Shown here piece by piece: positions 57,168 through 64,000 of a DNA stretch of 64,000 nucleotides. The stretch covers positions 500,565 to 564,564 of the forward strand of contig NZ_LMMZ01000001.1 of assembly GCF_001422885.1 (NCBI RefSeq), written 5' to 3'. Numbering within the stretch: the stretch's first letter is position 1; every line of letters begins with the position of its first letter. This stretch comes from Methylobacterium sp. Leaf104. GTDB lineage: Bacteria > Pseudomonadota > Alphaproteobacteria > Rhizobiales > Beijerinckiaceae. The translations under genes were made by a program, and so were the position numbers. The notes beneath the pieces are model-generated. The model did not search any database. It was not told where the DNA came from and saw only the letters and a list, made by a program, of their open reading frames with translations.

Positions 57168-57800
57168 ATGACGGGATTGTCGATCCTCAACCTTGATGCC
57201 GTGCGGGCCGCCCCGGTCTCCCGCGAGCCCTACAGCTTCTTCCTCGGCAACGACGTACTCAAGCCGGAGGCCGTCGACGAGATCCGCCAGGATTTTCCCG
57301 CGATCGCCAAGCCTGGCTATCTCACCGTCGACGAAGTCGCCCTCAAGGGTCGCTTCAAGGCGCTGATCGACGAACTGGAGAGCGACGAGTTCTCTCGCAT
57401 CATGGGCGAGAAGTTCGGCATCGACCTCGTCTCCTGCCCACGCCTCACCACCATCATGAAGCGCAGCCAGCCGAAGTACGGTTCGATCCACACCGACGGC
57501 CCGTCCAAGGTGATGACGATGCTGATCTACATGAACGACGCCTGGGACGCTCCGGCGGCCGGCCGGTTGCGGGTACTCTACGACGGAAAGAACTACGAGC
57601 CCTTCGCCGTCGAGGTGCCGCCCACCATGGGCACCATGTTCGCCTTCCTGCGCGCCGACAATTCCTGGCACGGCCACGAGCCGTTCGAGGGCGAGCGCCG
57701 GGTCGTGCAGGTCGCCTGGGTGAAGGACGCCAACGAGCTCGAACGCAAGAAGAAGCGCAACCGCACCGCGCAGTTCCTCAAGGGTATCTTCGGCCGCTAA
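57168..57800 (+). CDS. 2OG-Fe(II) oxygenase family protein
   Basis: 210 aa, jelly-roll fold. Iron ligands H108-x-D110 (SIHTDGPSK) and the distal His in NSWHGHEP (H168), plus an Arg at 177/178 (EGERRVVQ) for 2-oxoglutarate. Such enzymes hydroxylate small molecules or proteins. No signal peptide. The start MTGLSILNLD is chosen from an open frame that begins earlier with an unlikely Arg-rich region. It diverges from the small secreted protein and the SbmA-like transporter. Confidence 0.85.
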   Translation: MTGLSILNLDAVRAAPVSREPYSFFLGNDVLKPEAVDEIRQDFPAIAKPGYLTVDEVALKGRFKALIDELESDEFSRIMGEKFGIDLVSCPRLTTIMKRSQPKYGSIHTDGPSKVMTMLIYMNDAWDAPAAGRLRVLYDGKNYEPFAVEVPPTMGTMFAFLRADNSWHGHEPFEGERRVVQVAWVKDANELERKKKRNRTAQFLKGIFGR

Positions 57801-58296
57801 GGCCGCACGGAAGCCTCAGTGACCCCGGGTCGCAAAGGACCGGGGCACGTCCCCATCGGCAGTGCACCGCGTCAGTCGGATTCTAGCAGCATGACCGACC
57901 GCTCGCGCGTCGGATATCCTTCTCGTCCGGGCCGGCTTCCCGTCGCCCATGCCCATTCCCCTCGCTCCGGTCTCCACCGGGCAGGGCCGGCATCATACCC
58001 ATGCCGACGCGCCGTCCGTTGCCCCCGCATGCGCGGCGAAGATCGAAGGCGGCGCACGTGCGAGCCTGTCGCTGCGGCTTGGCCGCGAATCCGCTCTGCC
58101 CTTCTCGACCGACTTCCTCGGGCCTGACAACCGTGCGTTGACGTGACCGGCGGGGGGTGCCTGTCGGAGTCCGACATGCGACGCATCCCGCTGATCCGCC
58201 CGCGTGATTCGCGTGTTCGGTTACCCCGATCCCTCGGTTTGTGGCTCACCGTCCCGACCGACGGCGACGGGATACGAGGTTGGGAGAGAAACGGGC
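57801..58296. other. intergenic region, nothing identified
   Basis: 496 bp between the 2OG oxygenase and ParA-like genes. The only open frames are arginine-rich shadows (for example 57872-58321 minus). A GGGAGAG Shine-Dalgarno near the right end serves the ParA-like ATG at 58297. No promoter or repeat could be identified. Confidence 0.4.
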
Positions 58297-59220
58297 ATGG
58301 GCGAAACCGCGCGTCGGTCACGGGGGAGCGGCCGGCTGATTGCCGTCGCGAACATGAAGGGCGGCGTGGGCAAGACGACGACGGTGGTCATGCTGGCCGA
58401 GGCTCTGGCCGCGGACGGAGCTTCGGTGCTCGTCGTCGACCTCGATCCGCAGGCCAGCGTCTCGGTCTGCCTCGCCGGGGAAACGGTGCTGGCCGAGATG
58501 ATCGCCAAGGGCCGGACCCTGGAGGCCTACCTCGCGCTCAAGCTCGTGAGCCGCGAGAAGCCGCTCCTGGCGCCCCGCATCCGCAATCAGATCAGCGTCA
58601 CCATGCACCGCAACGAGCCTCTCGCGGTCGCGCTGCTCCCGGCCGGTCCCTATCTCCGGCTGGTCGAGCGCGAAATCATCTACGAACTCACGGCGCGCAA
58701 CTTCTCGATGCGCGCCATCGACGGAAAGCTCTGGGCGATCTTCGAGGACGAGTTCGTGCCGCTCGCGGAGCGTTACGACTACATTCTCTTCGATTGCGCA
58801 CCGGGCATCTCTCCGATGACCGAGGTCGCGGTCCGAGGGGCCGATCTCGTGATCGTCACGTCGATCCCGGACTATCTCTCGACCTACGGGCTCGACGCTT
58901 TCATCCAGACGGTATGGGGCAACAAGGATCGGCGGCACGACGCGGCCATACCCGCGCGTCAGCCCCACGTCCTGGTGACACGGTTTCAGCCGCAGGTTCG
59001 CCAGCACCAGCACACGCTGGCGCGGCTCCAGGCGGAAGCGAACGCCGAGGATGCGGGCTTCCGCCTCTTCGCAACGCGCATTCCCCAGGCGGCGGCGCTC
59101 GCCGGAGCGCTCATGCCGCGCCGCGATCCGCCCACGTTCTCGGGCAAGTACGGCATCCATGTCTCCAACATCCTCATCCCGCTGGTCGCGGAAGTAAAAG
59201 GGGTCTTCGATGGCGCTTGA
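58297..59220 (+). CDS. ParA/MinD-family ATPase
   Basis: 307 aa. Deviant Walker A KGGVGKTT at residues 21-28 with the signature lysine, strand two VLVVDLDPQASVS, and the switch II FDCAPGISPMTEVA. The middle segment, LYLRLVEREIIYELTARNF-like (YLRLVEREIIYELTARNFS), is not seen in chromosomal ParA. No ParB-like gene or parS repeat is adjacent, which argues against plasmid-type partition. The start MGETARRS follows GGGAGAGAAACGGGC. It overlaps the next gene by 11 nt, so they are probably cotranslated. Confidence 0.85.
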   Translation: MGETARRSRGSGRLIAVANMKGGVGKTTTVVMLAEALAADGASVLVVDLDPQASVSVCLAGETVLAEMIAKGRTLEAYLALKLVSREKPLLAPRIRNQISVTMHRNEPLAVALLPAGPYLRLVEREIIYELTARNFSMRAIDGKLWAIFEDEFVPLAERYDYILFDCAPGISPMTEVAVRGADLVIVTSIPDYLSTYGLDAFIQTVWGNKDRRHDAAIPARQPHVLVTRFQPQVRQHQHTLARLQAEANAEDAGFRLFATRIPQAAALAGALMPRRDPPTFSGKYGIHVSNILIPLVAEVKGVFDGA

Positions 59221-59725
59221 CGTGGATGGCTTCGTTGCCCTCGGGGCGATCGCGCGTTCACCGGAGGTCTTCCCGGATATTCGGGCCGATCTTGCCAGGA
59301 CCGTCCGCGCTCTGGTGGTGAAGCAACTGAAGGCCAAGAACCTGACGCTCGATGGCTTGCGGCGGGTGCGCAAGTGCCTGGGCACCGAAACCTACGCCCT
59401 CATCGTCGACGGCCTGACCGAGGCCGAGGCGCGGGCGTTGATCGGACGCCTCGACAGGCATCATGCGGAAGCGAAGCTCGCCAAAGCCGACTGGCTGCGA
59501 CGCCGCCTCGCCGATCTCGCCGGCGGTGCCGAGCCTGCGGTCAGGGCGAAGGCCCTTCCGCGGCGCCGGTCCGGATCCCCTGCCGGGGATCCGAGCTTCA
59601 CGCGTGCCCTCGGAAGCCCTGCCTTCACCGCATCCTGGGACCGAAAGGATCACGATCGGACCGGGAAGGCCGCATCGCGCGCGACCAGGGCGAAGGCGGC
59701 GCGCGGCAAGAAGAAGGGTGGCTGA
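59210..59725 (+). CDS. uncharacterised partner of the ParA-like ATPase
   Basis: 171 aa, not recognised. The first 110 residues are predicted helical (IRADLARTVRALVVKQLKAK then LRRVRKCLGTETYALIVDGL). The tail is basic and low-complexity, rich in Lys/Arg/Ser, ending RGKKKGG, and may bind DNA or RNA. Its start lies 11 nt inside the ParA-like gene, and GCGCTTGA shares both frames. A cargo-adaptor or DNA-binding partner role is inferred from position only. Confidence 0.75.
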   Translation: MALDVDGFVALGAIARSPEVFPDIRADLARTVRALVVKQLKAKNLTLDGLRRVRKCLGTETYALIVDGLTEAEARALIGRLDRHHAEAKLAKADWLRRRLADLAGGAEPAVRAKALPRRRSGSPAGDPSFTRALGSPAFTASWDRKDHDRTGKAASRATRAKAARGKKKGG

Positions 59726-59776
59726 CACGTCGCCTGCAATCTCGACCGTCGGGGCGCCGATGGCGGTGCCCCGATG

Positions 59777-59804
59777 AAAAAAGGGGCCGCCTCGCGGCGA
59801 CCCC
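59777..59804 (-). terminator. intrinsic terminator of groESL
   Basis: Minus strand: nine-bp stem with one G-T pair (GGGGTCGCC / GGCGGCCCC), four-base loop, then TTTTTT. 29 bp past the groEL stop. Confidence 0.9.
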
Positions 59805-59832
59805 CATTCCGATCCGGTGCGGTTCGGACTTC

Positions 59833-61488
<1,656 letters not shown>

Positions 61489-61560
61489 TCAGTGATGGGC
61501 CCCGAGGCGCCGGACGGCGCCCTCGAAGGGCTCGTGAAAGGGAGGAGAACAGAAACCGAC

Positions 61561-61848
61561 TTAGGCGACGACGCCCATGATGTCGGATTCCTTCATGATC
61601 AGGAGGTCCTGACCGTCGATCTTGACCTCGGTGCCGGACCACTTGCCGAACAGGACGCGGTCGCCGGCCTTGACGTCGAGCGGGTTCACGCGGCCGGCCT
61701 CGTCACGGGCGCCGGGTCCGACGGCGACGATCTCGCCCTCTTGCGGCTTCTCCTTGGCGGTATCCGGAATGATGATGCCGCCCTTGGTCTTCTCTTCGCC
61801 TTCGATGCGGCGGACGACGACACGGTCGTGCAGCGGACGGAACTTCAT
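61561..61848 (-). CDS. groES: co-chaperonin GroES
   Basis: 95 aa, [19 protein letters not shown] opening and [24 protein letters not shown] mobile-loop block. It caps GroEL. The start at 61848 follows AAGAGGGCAGC and fits the family; a frame extending 20 codons upstream is ignored. Confidence 0.99.
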   Translation of the reverse strand: MKFRPLHDRVVVRRIEGEEKTKGGIIIPDTAKEKPQEGEIVAVGPGARDEAGRVNPLDVKAGDRVLFGKWSGTEVKIDGQDLLIMKESDIMGVVA

Positions 61849-61917
61849 GAGCTGCCCTCTTGCTTCAAATTCGTGGATGGCGTTGATGCGGCGCGGCAGC
61901 GCGCTCAACCCGGGCCG

Positions 61918-61944
61918 TTAGCACTCGCCTTGGGTGAGTGCTAA
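61918..61944 (-). promoter_or_regulatory. CIRCE operator of groESL
   Basis: TTAGCACTC-N9-GAGTGCTAA, the exact nine-base inverted repeat of the CIRCE element bound by HrcA. It lies 69 bp before the groES ATG, at the expected transcription start. Confidence 0.97.
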
Positions 61945-61954
61945 CGATGGCGCC

Positions 61955-61983
61955 GAGTTAGGCGCGGGCGCCGTTCGAGTCAA
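61955..61983 (-). promoter_or_regulatory. groESL promoter
   Basis: Minus strand: TTGACT, 17-bp spacer, TAACTC, with CIRCE starting about 10 bp downstream. Extended context CTTGACT and CCTAACT also resembles alphaproteobacterial RpoH promoters, so dual HrcA/RpoH control is possible. Confidence 0.65.
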
Positions 61984-62060
61984 GACTGTCGCAGGCTTGG
62001 ACGACGATCCAGCGACAGGATCATCCCCAATTCCACAAGCCGACGGAAAGTCCTTCGCGG

Positions 62061-63071
62061 ATGATCAAGCTTCATGGTCCGCAGGGCGCGGTGGAGCCTC
62101 AGGCGCAGGCGCCTCGGGCGGCCTACCCGTCGGACGTGGTGTGGATCGATCTGGATGATCCGAGTGCCGAGGAGGCCGAGCGGGTCGAGGCCTGCACCGG
62201 CATCCGCGTGCCATCGCGCAAGGCCCTGAGCGAGGTCGAGAATTCGAGCCGGCTGCGGCGGCTGAAGACCGGCTTCTCGCTCTCGACGCCGATGGTGACC
62301 TTCGACAAGCTCGACACGCAGCTAAAGCCCCTGGGATTCGTGCTGACCCGGGATCGCCTCGTCACCGTGCGGTTCCACAAGTTGCGCGCCTTCGCAGAGG
62401 TGAAGAAGCGCATCGACGCCGGCGACGGGCCTGGCACCACCTCCACCGAGATCTTCCTCCTCCTGATGGAGGAGCTCGTCGACAGCCTGGCGGATTCTCT
62501 GGAGGACATGGGCGCCGACCTCGACGAGCTCTCGACGCGGATCTTCGATTTCGATGTCCGCAGCGGTGCGCCCGCCGGAGACACCAAGCTCCGAAACCAG
62601 ACGCCGCGCCGTCGCGATCTGGCTCTGCGCCGGATCCTGCGCGGCATCGGGCGGCGCGGAAAGACTCTCGGCAAGATCCGCTCGAGCCTCCTCGGTCTCG
62701 AACGGATCTTGCCCTTTGTGGCCAACGAGTGCGAGCACATCCTCGGCGAGGAGCAGGTCCCGCGCTTCGAGGCCGTGCGGCGCGACATCGCCTCTCTCGA
62801 CGAGTTCGAGATCCGGCTCTCGGAGAACGTGCAGTTCCTCCTCGACGCGACCCTCGGCCTGATCAGCATCGAGCAGAACAACACCTTCCGCGTGCTCACC
62901 GTGGCATCCGTGGTCGGCATCCCGCCGACCCTGATCGCCTCCATGTACGGCATGAACTTCAAGCACATGCCCGAGCTGGAATGGGCCTACGGCTATCCCT
63001 ACGGTCTCGGCCTGATCCTGGTGAGCGCCATCATTCCGATCGTTTTCTTCCGCATCCGGGGCTGGTTGTGA
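62061..63071 (+). CDS. corA: CorA-family divalent cation transporter
   Basis: 336 aa. The C-terminus has the two membrane helices and the diagnostic Y-G-M-N motif (G297-M298-N299) between them, in the order of CorA. The large N-terminal cytoplasmic domain is alpha/beta (DVVWIDLDDPSAEEAERVEA). It moves Mg2+, Co2+ or Ni2+ across the inner membrane. The start at 62061 is the first in frame with a plausible leader. It is divergent from groESL and 90 bp before the flippase gene. Confidence 0.92.
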   Translation: MIKLHGPQGAVEPQAQAPRAAYPSDVVWIDLDDPSAEEAERVEACTGIRVPSRKALSEVENSSRLRRLKTGFSLSTPMVTFDKLDTQLKPLGFVLTRDRLVTVRFHKLRAFAEVKKRIDAGDGPGTTSTEIFLLLMEELVDSLADSLEDMGADLDELSTRIFDFDVRSGAPAGDTKLRNQTPRRRDLALRRILRGIGRRGKTLGKIRSSLLGLERILPFVANECEHILGEEQVPRFEAVRRDIASLDEFEIRLSENVQFLLDATLGLISIEQNNTFRVLTVASVVGIPPTLIASMYGMNFKHMPELEWAYGYPYGLGLILVSAIIPIVFFRIRGWL

Positions 63072-63161
63072 CCGGTTGACGGAATGTTTGCTCGCGCGCG
63101 CTAGAGCCTTGCGCGGCGATGCCCCCCCTCAGCCGGCATTCGAGGATGACCCGTCCGCGCC

Positions 63162-64000
63162 ATGGCCGTGATCGCTGCCTTCGTCCTCAATGCCGGCCTG
63201 AACTTCATCCTCGGCCTTCTCATCGCCAAGCTGCTGGGTCCTGCGGATTTCGGCCTGTTCGCCCTCGCGACGGCCGGCGCCATCGTGGCCAACACCGTCC
63301 TGTTCGAGTGGCTGCGCCTCTCGGCGACGCGGTTCTACTCGGCGCGGGTTCGCCTCGACGAGCCCTGGATCCGGCAAGGCCTCGACCGTGCCTACGCGGT
63401 CCTAGCGCTGGCGCTCTTCGCCGCGGCCGTGATCTGCGCCGGCCTGGGGCTGACGATCGAGCCCAGTGCCGGGAGCCGCCTCGCGATCACGGCGGGCGCG
63501 GCGGTGGCCGCCCTCGGCATCGGAGTGTTCGACTACCATGCCGCGCTCGCCCGCGCCCGCTTCGACGGCGGGCTCTACTTCAACCTCGTGGCGGTCAAGA
63601 ACGGCCTCGCCTTCGTGCTGATGGCGGGCGCCGCCTGGTTCTTTCCCCAGCCGGTCTGGGTGCTGACGGCGGCGGGCGTCAGCCAAGCCCTCGCCATCTT
63701 GCTCCTGCACCGCCCGCTGCGCGATCCCGTCGCCCCGCGGGTACGCCTGAAGCTGCGTGAAGCTTGGCGCCTCTTCGTCGCCTACGGCCTGCCACTCATC
63801 GCCGCCAACGCGATCTATCAACTGATGCCGTTTCTGAACCGGGGCAGCATCGCCGCCCATGCGGGGCTTGCCGAGGCCGGCTATTTCGCCCTCGCCGCCG
63901 ACGTGACGACGCGGAGCATCGGCACCCTCGGGACCGCCCTCGACCTGCTGCTGTTCCAGCTCGCGGTCCGGGTCGAGGAGGAGGAGGGCCGTGCGGCCGC
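63162..64000 (+). CDS. oligosaccharide flippase/polysaccharide transporter (partial)
   Basis: Open from 63162 to the window edge (279 complete codons). Repeating hydrophobic helices (AAFVLNAGLNFILGLLIAKLLGPADFGLFALATAGAI, given in parts) and the KLLGPADFGLF motif identify a Wzx/RfbX-type flippase. An in-frame stop just upstream (63147) makes the ATG at 63162 the only start. It would move lipid-linked sugars; a second polysaccharide locus may continue to the right. Confidence 0.8.
   Translation, partial: MAVIAAFVLNAGLNFILGLLIAKLLGPADFGLFALATAGAIVANTVLFEWLRLSATRFYSARVRLDEPWIRQGLDRAYAVLALALFAAAVICAGLGLTIEPSAGSRLAITAGAAVAALGIGVFDYHAALARARFDGGLYFNLVAVKNGLAFVLMAGAAWFFPQPVWVLTAAGVSQALAILLLHRPLRDPVAPRVRLKLREAWRLFVAYGLPLIAANAIYQLMPFLNRGSIAAHAGLAEAGYFALAADVTTRSIGTLGTALDLLLFQLAVRVEEEEGRAA

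Noticed and set aside
57872..58321. 149-codon minus-strand frame before the ParA-like gene
   Set aside because: Arginine-rich shadow with no motif; overlaps the ParA-like start.

Overview
The window is about 70% G+C and densely coded. It looks like the chromosome of an alphaproteobacterium of the order Rhizobiales, most likely Methylobacterium or Methylorubrum. The evidence is the Omp25/31-type beta-barrel porin, uvrC-pgsA-moaD gene order, a CheZ with the DLTGQ motif, groESL under a CIRCE element, DUF1127 and DUF2076 proteins, and a Zur-type box of alphaproteobacterial form. The genus is inferred from the gene set; no rRNA is present.

Layout. 1-12.4 kb is core cell biology: the 3' end of ftsK, galM, an MsbA-like exporter, an orphan zinc-binding protein behind a candidate Zur operator, uvrC-pgsA-moaD, cheZ, an L,D-transpeptidase, a DUF2076 protein, a porin and a laccase-domain protein. 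12.6-25.7 kb holds a coiled-coil protein, a 23-codon small ORF with a perfect Shine-Dalgarno sequence, a Rieske oxygenase, a metallo-beta-lactamase-fold hydrolase, the hslV/hslU pair separated by a chemoreceptor and a membrane protein, a GFA enzyme, an overlapping hemF-SUFU-helicase group, a PspA/YiaAB pair and trmL.

28.3-44.9 kb is an exopolysaccharide island: a beta-helix protein, UDP-glucose dehydrogenase and UDP-xylose synthase, a Wzc-like chain-length protein whose kinase domain looks dead, a Wzy-like polymerase, an AraC regulator, a flippase, a FemAB-like acyltransferase, a polysaccharide deacetylase, two GT4 glycosyltransferases and a WecG/TagA glycosyltransferase. No priming transferase and no Wza-type outer-membrane channel is seen here. 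A second flippase starts at the right edge.

45.6-52.6 kb carries stress and detoxification genes: dps, an alpha/beta hydrolase, DUF2171, a divergent arsH / arsR-arsC-arsB set around a clear inverted-repeat operator, a TonB-domain protein, msrA, and tRNA-Thr(CGT). 52.8-57.8 kb is an envelope group: a terB-lrgA-lrgB operon facing an SbmA/BacA-type ABC protein, a small secreted cysteine-containing protein and a 2OG-Fe(II) oxygenase. 58.3-59.7 kb has a ParA-like ATPase overlapping a small unrecognised basic-tailed protein. The window closes with groESL, a CorA-type transporter and the partial flippase.

No CRISPR array, insertion sequence, integrase or prophage was seen. The least explained items are the small ORF at 13342-13413, the ParA-like/unknown pair, the terB-lrgAB linkage, the split hslVU locus and the kinase-dead Wzc.
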